64,000 nucleotides of DNA from Paratinospora sagittata (lineage: Eukaryota; Streptophyta; Magnoliopsida; Ranunculales; Menispermaceae): NCBI GenBank assembly GCA_035771175.1, contig CM069598.1, positions 18,948,438 through 19,012,437 of the forward strand. The letters run 5' to 3'. Numbering within the stretch: the stretch's first letter is position 1; the number at the start of each line of letters is the position of its first letter. The notes beneath the pieces are model-generated. The model was given only the letters and a program-made list of their open reading frames with translations. It was not told where the DNA came from and did not search any database. The translations under genes were made by a program, and so were the position numbers. This document shows positions 1 to 12,500 of this stretch, one piece after another.

Positions 1-435
1 TTTTATTAAAAGTACTGATAATTTTTGTTTACCCCATATCAAGTGAAAACAAGTTTTAGGGATAGACCATCAAGCACTTTGAATGGGTGGTTCCGTTACA
101 AGTTGAAGTCAAAACTTAAGATGGCTCCCCAAAAACTTTAGACACATTAACTTGAGCCTCTTTTTTCTCTTAATCTTTTCTTTTTTCTTTCTTATAATGT
201 CATTAGTTCAGAGAGATTATAAGGCTTCAAAAAGTTTCTCCTAATGAATTTGAGGAAACTACATATATACACGCACCAAAATTTGGAATTATTTCAAATA
301 AGATGAACCCACCGACACAAATACTAAATCTAATGCAAAAAATTATAACCACAATAAGCACGATGCCAAAAATTATAAAATAAGAGCACACGCTGTAATA
401 CCATATGATCCCAGATTTTAGTCTAAAAGACCAAC

Positions 436-513
436 CTGGAGCTCAAGAACTGCTTCACCTGTTCGAGTTGGTTGTGATCCAGCTTCAGGAATTAGATTTT
501 TAGCCTTATGGCA
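436..513 (-). CDS. FGT1: FGT1 coding exon 7 (CHKAKN of motif II)
   Basis: A 78-bp exon encodes 26 residues, [19 protein letters not shown] then EAVLELQ. The acceptor is CATTGCAG|TGCC and the donor CCAG|GTTGGT. It is too short to stand out as an open frame but matches the conserved motif II block exactly. It is the last exon visible before the window edge; nothing exon-like is seen in 1-435. Confidence 0.92.
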
Positions 514-3500
514 CTGCAATGAAGTCGTTGACCATAAATAATTAGCTTTGATATGTAGATAATAGACACAAGTAGACTGAATCAGCACCAGCACCTTGTT
601 TGTTATATAGTGAAATCATGAAAGTTGAGAGTTAACGGCTGGAAAAATAATTCAACAGAACCCCCAATATGCAGAGTACCTCATCAAAGACTACCAGACC
701 CTTATAATCGGACCCACACCACTGCAAAAGTTGCTGCAGACGAGTACGGCCTTTCTCAGATGATGCTATAAGGCTACTGTATGTCAAGAAAACAACACCC
801 TCCCTGATGCCAACTATCTTTGAATCTAACTTAGAGTAAGGAAGCTTATTCAAGGGATGCACTGAACAACATAAATCAAAAGAACCAGACTTCAATTATG
901 GAAAAAAAAAAAAAAAAAAAAAATCTTGCAAACCTTCTAGCAACAATAAAATATCCATGAGATAAAATAGCATACAGGCTAGGATGCATAGATAGGGATG
1001 TCCACATAATATGGGAATGCTCTGCAAATCCTAGGTGGCCACTGATTATGGTCATCAAATCAAGCAAGCAGGTATATACTATGCCTAAGAATTAGCCCTT
1101 TTAAGATGTCTTCATTTTTACTACATAATGGTTTAAGTATATATACAAAATTAACAATTAAAGATTTAATTTGAAGTTCTTCCATTTTCTTTCTCTCTAA
1201 TACAATGAATTACTTTCAAATTTTGGCTAAAAGAAAAGGTAGAGAAAATGCCCAAACCTGAGAAAATATCAATAGTAGTAACAAAATAAAACCATCCAAT
1301 ATTACGTATCAGCATTGGCCTATGCCACTAGGCCTCTTTATTTAAATCCAATGTGTCAAAATTTCATGATACCGACATGGGTATGGAATATGTGGCCGAC
1401 ACTTCAAATTATGGAAGACCAATATAGATTTTTTTTTTATTTTTTTTTTTTGAGATCATGGGTATCGGGGACACCTCTCCCCACTAATCCCACGGGACCG
1501 GACACAACCCAATAGTACAAGTGGCCATCAAATGGTGGGAGACACACTCGAACCTGAGACCTCCTCATGAAATGGATTTTAGGTGTTTTGCACCTAACCA
1601 CTCTCCCAACCCTTTGTTGGTTAGACCAATATAGATTATCAAACGAAAGAAGAGAAAGCAAAAAAAAAAGAAAATGATTAATAGGTGGTAATTCACTTGA
1701 GTGGGGAAAAAACAAAAAATAAACAATTGAAAAAGAATTAAAAAAAAAAGAAAGAAAAATAATGAATATAAACTTAGTAATGAACTTAACCCTGTCCAAG
1801 TACCCACATCCAAACTTTTGGACACTTTTTAGTCAAGTCCCCTTATCCCGTAATTTGAAAATGACTTCTACAAGAGAGTAAATTGTACTTACCCTGCATA
1901 CACTAATCCAAGAAGCCAAAGAAACACGATGAAAAAAGGGCTTACAATGCATGAGGCTCCTACATTACGGGGATCCGTGAAATGGGGACAGGAAGACATA
2001 AACGGCCTTAGCTTTACATCAAAGAGGTTGTTTCTAGATTCGACCTCATGACCTCCAGTTCATAATGAAAGAAAAGCCATAATGTATATTAAAATATTTA
2101 TATTGTGATGATTCAGTGTATAGACAAAACGCAACATTAACCAACGGTGGGTTGGTTCAGTAGTTGGGTGCAAACGCACCTACCCTGAGGTCTTGAGTTC
2201 AAGTCACTTGCCACCACTTGTTGGCCAACGACGTCCTTGAGTGTTTGTGGTCGTGCTCCAAAGGGATTAAGGAGGACGTAAGTCTCTGATACTCGCTAAC
2301 CTCAAAAAAAAAAAAAAAAAAAAAAAAAGACACAACATTTGTTCAAACAGAAACTAGAATATTAATAAAGGAAAGATACAAAGATAGGGGAACATAAGTT
2401 CTCCCAAAACTAAATATCGAATACAATACTCGATCACCCCCCACTCCCAACCGCTGTAACCTTTGAAAATGCTACTAACAAACACCTAGGAAGAAGCAAG
2501 CAACATATCGATCCCAAATCCACCCAATCCTTTTGTAATCCTCTCTAAAGATCTTGTTATTTCTCTAAATCCAAATACTTGAAACAACTACGAACATAGA
2601 GATTCTCTGATAATCTTCAAGATGATAAGGAAAAAACTTGCCTCCCAAGAAAATGAAACAAATCCTTGTTACATCAATTGTTGCACAACAAGGGATAAAG
2701 ATATCATTCCCTCATCCCCAAAGATAATTAGCAAAAGAACAATCAATCAAGATGTGAACTACAGACTAAGCACACAAATATAAGGAGGGATACACATTTT
2801 AGAGAATCTTCTCTAAAGCCTATCAGTTCTATTAAGCTTAATGTGAGCAATTAGTCAACCTTAAACTTGGACTAGCAGGAATGTGAGCTATCCAAAAGAA
2901 GAGTGTGAGGACAATGGTTGAGAAAATGAACCATTAAAGATATTGGAAAAAGGATTTAGAAGTGAAGCTACCTTTGGGATCAAGCATCCACTGTCTCTTA
3001 CCCTCATAAAGACCAAGGTGGACTTCTACCAAAATTCTTGACAAGCCACTTATTTCTTCTTCTTTCTTGACTATAAGATTCCTAGGAAAGTGTCAATTCC
3101 AAGACAAAGGCTCCCTACCACTAATGAAAAAGAAATTGAACGATGGTGAAATTGGAAAAGGCGAAAGATAGCGAGATATAAAGAGGCTAAATGTAAAGGA
3201 TCCTATCCAAGAATCATCTTAATATTTGGTTTTCTCTCTATTTCCAAACCTAAGACAAACTAAAGTAAGAAAGATATTGTAGAGGGAATGGACATATTTC
3301 CAAGGACTTGTGTGGATAGAAGCTTGAGCTATTTCAGCATCCCACCTATTATCGTAAAGACTATATATGCCTTTGATGACGTTGCCCATAGAGAATTCTA
3401 CACAAGAGGAGATTTCCACAACCATTTTCCTAGGAGTGCCATATTTCTTTTGGAGATACTACCAACCTCAAGGCCTCCTTGATCCATTCTCTTCTGCACC

Positions 3501-6500
3501 AAATCTCATCTCATAAGAATTCCCAGACAAAATGCAATGTCAAGAGTGAACATTTCCAATGATGGAGGTTTGCGACAATATTCTTCAACGGTTTAAACTA
3601 TCAAGTGTATGCCTTTTTAACAAATTTTAAAAGTAATTAAGTAAGAGAATCTTTAACAAAGAATGAGAGAACAATTACAATTATCAATATTTATTTGACA
3701 CCTATTCCACTAGATTGAATCCATGATTTGGAAACAAAAAATTGGAAATTAATTAATTATTACATTATTAAATAACCATACCTTAAAAGAAGAAAATAAA
3801 TAAAGATGAGCCAAAACTGAATTGAAATAATATCATACAAGTGAACTAATCAATGCACAAGTCAAACTTAAGGCAATAGAAATAGAAGATAATAATTCCA
3901 GTAACAAATCCATTTTTTTCATACGCAAAAATAAATAAGAAGCAAGAACATACTTTAATAAATTCAGGATAGCTTGAAAAGCATACAAAAATCAACCTTT
4001 TAATTTGATGCTAAAAGGTCAAGCAGATGCTAGAATTTGGTTGACTAACCTAGATATTTGAACCCTAACATGAGTTCTCAAAAGGTTAGGAAGTTCATAA
4101 TCTCAGAAAGAGTTATCTACACTGTGCGCAAAAGTAGCTACATAGTTGATCTATCTCCAGCATCTTACTAACATAAGCCCCACATGCAAAATTACAACTA
4201 AGTAAGATAGAGCGCGAGCGTAGACTAATACAAACAGATATGTTTTAAATGAAACACCAACCCTTTTAGAAGGGAAGCATAACATGTTTGCTTCATAGGT
4301 TTCAAGCATTTTCAATGAGGGATGGCGTACTTTAGGAACACAACCACCAAGCCTCAAGGCATGGACCTAGAACATGGTTTTAAAAGACAGAGGACGATGC
4401 ATCTGCAGGAGAAACCACATTTCTAGCTTATCTATCTTCCTAAGATTCCTCAATCTTGTTCAAGACAGTGAAGAGGTCATTGGTAAGACTAAAGATATGT
4501 TAAGAGGAGTTCTTCGAGCTAAGGATATTGTTGTCAATGGGGTTCTAGCAGACGAAAGAGAAACATCCTAGGTGTCAACACGATCAACAACAACGTGCTC
4601 ATCGTCAGGAGACAGTTATGTCGGAATGGCAATATTTAAACAAGAGACCTGAGCATAAATGCTCCAACACCTATCCTCAGGATTTCGAGGAAAGGACGAC
4701 ACAAACTTTTGTGTTTCCTATAAGACTTTTAGGGTTAGTCTGAGTAAAGACGGTGGAGTAATCAAGGTGGATGAGTTCAAAGCGAACAAAACCTACTTGA
4801 TGGAGCTTGACTTGGGCTCAGCAACCTGGCTTCATTGAACCTTGGCAAGCATTGGTATGTCGAGGAAGGACGGAAGCTTTACGAGGATTCACCAAGGTTA
4901 GAACCTTGTCGTTTTGGCCAAAACCTTTACTAACTCTAGAAGGGGCTTTCGAAGGATAACGAAAGTGGCTAACAGTAAGCAGTTTACCATCTTCGTCCCG
5001 GAAGAAGGAAAGTCGAGGGCGTAGGGGAGTTTGGAGAGGAGTCTCCAATTTCTCTTATCCAGGAAGAAAGATGCAATTGATGGGAAGATGAAAAATCTAG
5101 CAGTGAACAAGCCAACATGGTTCGACAAACAAGCTCAAAGGCCCAACATAAAGCGTTTGAAGAAAAAGAAGATGGTTGGCTCGGAGGAAAGTAAGGAGTC
5201 GTCAAAGCCACTGATGCTTCCTACAGAATCAAACGATGTGGCAATGTTTCGAAAATCAGTCGATGAGCACTTGAATGCCATCGAAAAGGAACTTGAAGCG
5301 GTCTTGAGCTGAGTTGTCAAACTAATGTTGCCTGGTGCTCACCGAGCATTCTTACGTTGCATAGCCCGATGGGAGAAAACGAGGATTCTCAGAGGAAAGA
5401 TGTGTGCGTTCAAAAACCAAGTAGATTTTAGACGTTTGAGATTCAGTGGGAAGACCGAAAAATATATGGTCGATCTAGTTGGATAGGCATCGAAGGTCTA
5501 CCTGTAGCAGCCTAGACGATTGACAACCTCAAGAACATTGTTGAGATGTGTGGTGGGTTGTTGGCTCTTTTTCACGAAACAACCAATGGTTACTTGATGG
5601 ATTTGGCGAAGATGAAGGTGAAGGGTCGAAAAGGTGGATTCCTACCAAAAACTATGTTTCTCAAAGAGGGAGCTAACAACTGGAATTGGAAGCTGAGGCT
5701 CTTCGACCTATCCAACCATTGGATGTCAAATGACGAAGGCGTCACCCATCGGAATGGCATCAAGATAGGGGGTTCAGTTGACAATATCGCGGAGTCCAAT
5801 AGGGAGCTCGCCGAAGAAGACGAATACTGCCCTTGAAAACAGGTGAAGGCTGACACGCACCAGTCACCCAACCTACAACCGATGGACGTGCAGGTGACGA
5901 ACGTACAATGCAACGGTTACTCTAACATAATACGAGATGCATGGTGGTGCGAGAAAAGGGAGCCAAGTGTCGGGCAAGTAAGCGAACCAGGGTTGATGTG
6001 GACCTGATTCTCACTAACAAATACCAGAGCTTGGAGGAATTGGTCCCTCTGGAAGCCCAACTACAACAACCCAAAACATAGCGAGCTGAAACTATTCTAG
6101 ATCCAAGGTGTTCTCCAATGGGCCCATTGCGTCAAGTGGAACTGGACCTAAAACAAAAACTTTCAAGGTGGCAAAGAGACTATTGGATCCTGATATGAAG
6201 ATTTTAAAAAGAGGTGAGGAGCCCAACTCTTAATCTAAAAAGGAGCCCAACCCTTTACCCATTAAAAGGCTTGTACTAAGCGATGAACATCTGGAACAAG
6301 GAAGAAATGGATAGATAAAGGAGACCAAAGTTTATCACAAGAGGAAAACATTACCCCAAGAAACCGTGAGGACTGTGGATGAGATGGTCAAACCTTTTTC
6401 TAGCAGAAGAGCGCAGAGTTGGCCGATGACGGACTCTGAGGAGGACGAGCTAGGGTTCTTAGGCGGCAAGGTGGTGAGGGATACATTTGTTGAGGACTTG

Positions 6501-9500
6501 AGCACTGGAGAGGATAATTCCTCAAAGGCGTTGATCTAAGACAAGGAGAATGGTGGCCAAGTTGAAGTTGGTAATGCCAACGGCCACCAAGAACAGTTAC
6601 GCCCTTTTAATTTGGCAAATTTGAATATGAGCTTCCCCTTCCCCCCACCATTTCCCCCTTCTCCTCATCCCCTCTCTCTAGGCTCCATACATGGGTTAGT
6701 TGGAGACAAACAAGCTAGCATCTCTTTGAATTCATCGGGCACCCATTGTCACTTTGGTAGCCGAACCATCAAAGATTCTTCAAATCAAAAGCTGGGGCAA
6801 AAAATAGGAGCGACAGAACAGTTGATTGATGAAGTTTGAGGGGTTTTGAGATGCGCAACTATCAGGCTGACAAGACTAGATGGAAACATTGTTGGAGAAG
6901 CAAATTGGTTTGGTGACACAAGGGGAATTACTCTATGAACCTTGGAGGACGAAATGGGAACAGTGTTTACAATGTTGTCATTATCTTGGAATGTGAGAGG
7001 TTGTGGGTCTAGGGAGAAACAAAGGGCGATCAAGAAGTTGATTGGATCTTGCAGGCCAAACGTAATTATCCTTCAAGAATTTCGTAGGAAGGACGACGAT
7101 CGGGAACTCATGAGCTATTTATGGCAATCAAGATTTCTTGAATGAATCGTTCTTCCGACAATTGGCTCAACTAGAGGGATATTACTCGCATGGGAGAGCA
7201 GGAAAATGGAGGTTATGGACAACCTTATTGGGGACTTCAAAGTATCTGTCTTAATTAGGGAGAAGGATCAAAAAGAATGGTGGCTTTCAGGAGTCTATGG
7301 GCTGGCTAGAAGCAGCGAGAAACAAGCTTTTTGGGAGGAATTAGCTGCCACGAGTGGACTTTGTGGCTCGAACTAGTGCATTGGAGGCAATTTTAATGTG
7401 GTTAGATGCCTAGATGAGAAGCTCAACAGTAACATGGTCCCAAATGCTCAATTCCAAGGTCACCTGCTCAAATCTTCGGGCTAACCCTATATCTTGCAAG
7501 TTGGACAGATTCCTATTTGGTGAGGAATGGTCACAGTGTACCCTGTTGTGAGACAAGAAGCCCAAGCTAGGTTGGTCTCAAATCACTAGCCAATTACACT
7601 TAACACAGATCAAGCTAAATGGGGCCCCACCCCTTTTAGATTCGAAAATGTTTGGTTATCCTACCCAAACTTTCACCAACTTCTTAAGGAATGGTGACAG
7701 GAGGAGGAGACTTCAGGGTGGGAGGGATACAAATTTTAGCTGAGGCTAAGGGGGCATGAAGATTCAATTGAAATCATGGAGCAAGGAATTCGCAAGCAGG
7801 GACCTTATCAGGAAAAGTGAATTGGAGACAGAAATTAAGACTAGATCAACTTGAGGGTACTACTGCAATGTTGCATGGTCGGAAAACAAAATCCAAGAGA
7901 GGAGACGGGCCAAAGGGGAGCATGCGACAATCGTACTAAGGGAGGACCGTGTTGCTGCTCAAAAAGCAAAGTTAAAATAGGCCAAGGGGGGTGATGCCAA
8001 TTCTAGGTACTTCCACAAGATTCTAAGCAATCAGAAATCAAGAAATCTAATCACAAAATTTGAAAAAGACGTTGGGTCCTTGGTAGAGGACGAGGATGAC
8101 ATAGTCGGGGAGATAGTGGAATACTATTGTCGGGTTTTCTCTGTCGATGACTGTGGATTGTGGGCGATTGAAGGCATTGTTTGGACGACATTACCGAGGG
8201 TGGACAGTGATTGGTTGGAGAGACCTTTCGAGATTGAGGAAATAAGGGAGGCAATCTTCATTTGTGAGGGAGAGAAGGCACTCGGCCCCAACGGCTTTAC
8301 TTTGTTCTTCTATCAAGAGTTTTGGTCTTCTGGGGGGACACCTAGTGTGGAACAAACAGTTTCCAAAGTTTGTTTCCAAGCATCTATAGGATTTCTACTA
8401 AGCATCATCAACCCATTAGCACCTTTGTCGACTCTATAGGGGATATAGTGAGTGAGAAACTTTCTTGGAATCTCCATCTTGGTAGGAACCTTTCTAACAG
8501 AGAATCCGAAGAAGTTGCTCCTCTATTAGCTTTACTAGAGGGGATCTATCTTTCGAGTGAAAAGGATAGAGTTACCTGGTCCTTAGAGCCTTCACGAGAT
8601 TATTCCTCCAAACCCTTTTTCCATCACCTCAATTTAATTCAAAATGATCCTCAAAGTGTATTACATCCCCCTTTCTCATTCATATGGAAAGCTCATGTTT
8701 CTACTAAAGCTAAATTCTTGGGTTGGACCATTGCTCAGGGGAAGCTAAATTGCGCGGATATATTGCAAAAACACTTCCCGCACTTAGTTATCTCTCCAAA
8801 TTGGTGTTGTCTATGCAAACAAGAGGTTGGATCCAGTAACCATATTTTTATTGAGTGCAATTTCACCCGAGGCATTTGGAGGAGATGGAGGAATATTCTT
8901 CAATGGGAGACTTTCCCAAATGAAGCTAGCCTATGGAGCTTCCCACAGGAACAATCATTCTTGAGAGGACTGCAAGACTACTGGAGAGTGGTTGTTTTTG
9001 CTGTCGTTTGGTCAATATGGAAAGAGAAGAACACCCGCATCTTTGAAGACCAAGGAAGAGAAAAGGAGGGGGTTTGGGATTCATCTTTTTTTCTTGCATC
9101 ACTTTGGGTTAGTGCTAGTAAGTTAGCTAGAGGGTTCACGTAGGAGATTTGGTTTAGAGGGTGGAATCCTATTTTGGACACTTTGTCCCTATAATCAATG
9201 AAAACCTCGTCCCTTTTGTGAATTTTGATGTACTGACTTTACCAAATATATAATATAATACAATATTGTTTCTTGTTAAAAAAAAAAAAAAAGAATTTTG
9301 GGAAGTATTGAAAAAAGATTTTAAGAAGATTTTGGATGAATTCTACAACGAAACTTACATAGCCTTAATTCCCAAGAAGGTCAATTCCAAGAAGGTGAAG
9401 GATTTCCAACCCATAAGCCTCACCACTAATCTTTACAAAATTATTGCCAAAATCCTAGCTTCAAGACTAAGGATGGTACTACATCATATTTTGGTCAAAA

Positions 9501-12500
9501 CCCAATGGCGTTCATTAAGGGTCGACAGATAACAGATGTTGTTTTGATTGCCAATGAGGCAGTAGACGAATATAGAAGCAATCACAAAGAGGGTATTGTG
9601 TTCAAAATCGATTTTGCAAAGGCGTATGACATGGTTAGATGGGATTTCTCTAACTATGACTTACATATGAAAGGCTTCAGAGAGCGTTGGAGGAGGTGGA
9701 TTCGTGGGTGCTTAACTACTACATCATACTCAATCCCAATCAATGGTCGACCTCGAGGAAAAATATTTGGCTCAAGAAGGTCAAGACAAGGCGATCCATT
9801 ATGTCCCTTTCTCTTCATTTTGGTGGCAGCTGTGTTAGGAAGCATGTTGGAAAAGGCTAAGGAAGCTCAACTGGTGAAGGGTTTTGAGATTGGCAAAGAT
9901 AAGGTTTAGGTGTCTCATCTCCAATTCACAGATGATTGTCTATTTTTTGTTGAGAACGATGGATTCAGCCTTCACACTCATGGATTTTGTTGGATACCGG
10001 GGTTGAAGTTGATTTGGGCGGGGCTACCTCTTCATGTGGATGCTCCTTTGGCCAATGGCCATTAAAATACCTTGGAATGCCTTTAGGGGGCAATCCTTTG
10101 AAATTGAATTTTTGGGAGCCAGTCATCGATATTGTTTCAAGGACACTAGACGGTTGGAGAAGAAGTTTCCTATCAAAGGAAGGGAGATTAGCTTTAGTCA
10201 AAAGCGTATTGGAAGCTATTCCTACTTATTTCCTTTCAGTTTTCAAAATACCATAGCTGGTTGCTGTGAGGATTGAAAAAATGATGAGGTAGTTTCTTTG
10301 GAAAGGGGAGGACAAAGGAAGAGGTGGATGCCTTATCAAATGGCATGTGGTTAGAAGGAGGATTGATCAAGGGGGCCTGGTCATTGGGAACTTGAATTGA
10401 GAAACAAAGCACATGCGGGAAAATGGTTATGGCGCTTCCTAATGGAAAAAGAATCTTTTTGGGCCAAGGTTATAAGAAGTCGACATGGGGTTCAATGGAA
10501 TTCATGAGATGCTAGCTTGTCGCCTAAAGCCACCTATCGAAGTCCTTGGAAATTTATCCATTCCCTATATCCTAGTTTCTCAAGTTTAGTCAGACTTAAG
10601 GTAGGAAATAGTGGTCACTTTAGATTTGGGGAGGACACCTGGTGTGGAACAACTAGTTTTCAAGAGCTTTTTCCACACATTTATAGTTTATCAACTAAAC
10701 AAAACCATCCTATTTGCTACTTTGCACCTCCCAGTGTCGGTAACAAGGGAAGTGGGCTTGCTTGGAACCTCCACCTTAATAGGAATCTATCTAATAGAGA
10801 ATCTAAAGAAGCTATAACCCTATTTGAAATCCATGAAGGTACCCATCTATCTGGAGAAATTGATAGAGTATCCCGGTCACTCCAAACATCAGGAGAGTTC
10901 TCTTCAAAATCTTTTTTCGATCACCTAAATTCATCTCTAGATGCCCTTCCAAACTTGGCCCAATTTCCACACACTTTCATCTGGAAAGCTCATGTTCCCT
11001 CCAAAGCCAAATTTCTGGGGTGGACTATTGCTCATGAAAAGTTGTCACCACATTTTCATTGAATGTCATTACACAAAAGGTATTTGGGGAAGATGGAAAA
11101 GCATCCATCACTGGGAAACACTTCCAAACAAACTCAATTTGTGGGAATTTCCAGATGGTGGAACAACTCCGAGGCAGGTGAAGGATTATTGGTGAGTGGT
11201 AGTATTTGCAGTCATTTGGTCGATTTGGAAGGAAAGGAACACTCGAATATTCGAGAGTCAAGAAAACGAGATGGAAGTTGTTTGAGAAAACTGTTTCTTC
11301 TTGGCCTCGCTTTGGGTAAGCGATAGCAAGCTAACGAGAGGATTTAAACTGGGGGAATGGTTGAGGGGCTAGACCCCTATCTTGGACAGTTTCTATCTAT
11401 AGTTATTGGACATCTTGTCCTTATGTAAAGTATTGATGTATAATTCATATCAATTAACATTCAATATATATATTTGTTTCTTGTCAAAAAAAAAAAAAAT
11501 CTTAGAGCTAAGGAGGTTGTTGTGCCTAAAGACAACGAGGTGGTCGTTGATGTCATGCCTGACAAGGTTGTTCTTACTCTGGAAAAAAGCGTTGGAAACG
11601 TTGGCCCAGAGGAAGTTGCTTTAGTTGTTGAAAAAAGAAGGAATATGAAAGTAATCTTGGGAGGTTCCAACGAAGAACGACAAAGCCACGTAAGAAGCCA
11701 ACTTCATGGCTATATAGAATGAAGAAGTTGTACTAGTTTGCTTATTTATAAGGGGTCCTGAGGCCACAACCTTTTAGTATGTTGAGTTTGGTTCCTTATA
11801 ATTGGAAGACCTCATTGCAATTAATGAAATTTAGCTCAAAGTCAAGTTCTAGGTTGTTTCTTTTGCCCGGTAGTTTGCGTCTGTATAGCTAAATATAGAC
11901 TTTACACTCATATTCTTCTTTTTTATGATGTTTCGTCTCCCTATATATAGCCTAAACTTGTACACTTCTTCTAAGGAGAGTATGGGGGATTGGATGGCCT
12001 TGATAGAGAACCTTTGGGTTTCGAGGATTGTGAAGCTTTGGAAAGATCATTTGAAAAGGAGGAAGAGCGAACAGCAATACTCAACTACGCAGAGGACAAG
12101 GCTTCAGTTCCTGACGGTTTTTCAATGGCCTTTTACCATAACTGTTGGAGTAGGGGTGTCATCGGTTTGGTTTGTGTCGGTTTAGTATTCAAACCAAAAC
12201 CGAACCGATCGCTTAACCAAACTGAATCAAACAAAGTAAGTTTGGTTTGGTTTGGGTAATCGATTTAAACATTTAACCCACAATAATATTCATTTTAAAT
12301 ATAAAAGCAACAAAAATATGTAAATTTTACAAACAATAACTATGTTTTTAATTATGTAACAAGAACACGTTACAATATATTCAACATAAACTATGGTATT
12401 AACCTTGTTCGGTTCGGTTCTGGTAGTACGGTTTATAAAATCTCAACCTGCAACCCAAACCGAACAAGTAAAAAACTAAAATCAACCGAACCGAACCAAA

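Larger units (their letters stand above)
4535..11499 (+). mobile_element. LINE A: near full-length plant L1-type LINE, inactivated
   Basis: The element is about 7.0 kb including a 0.97-kb nested LINE (8326-9291), so about 6.0 kb itself, a usual length for plant L1. An ORF1-like region with a [13 protein letters not shown] stretch (5546-5836) is followed by an endonuclease start [19 protein letters not shown] (6970-7030). Then come the reverse transcriptase ([23 protein letters not shown]) and the C-terminal zf-RVT region. It ends in an A run at 11486-11499. The target flanks TCTTCGAGCTAAGGA (4511-4525) and TCTTAGAGCTAAGGA (11500-11514) are a TSD that can be extended with mismatches. Many stops and frameshifts make it inactive. 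Confidence 0.82.

Noticed and set aside
2141..2328. Functional tRNA gene
   Set aside because: The A and B boxes are present, but there is no cloverleaf with a proper acceptor stem, and it has a SINE body and poly(A).
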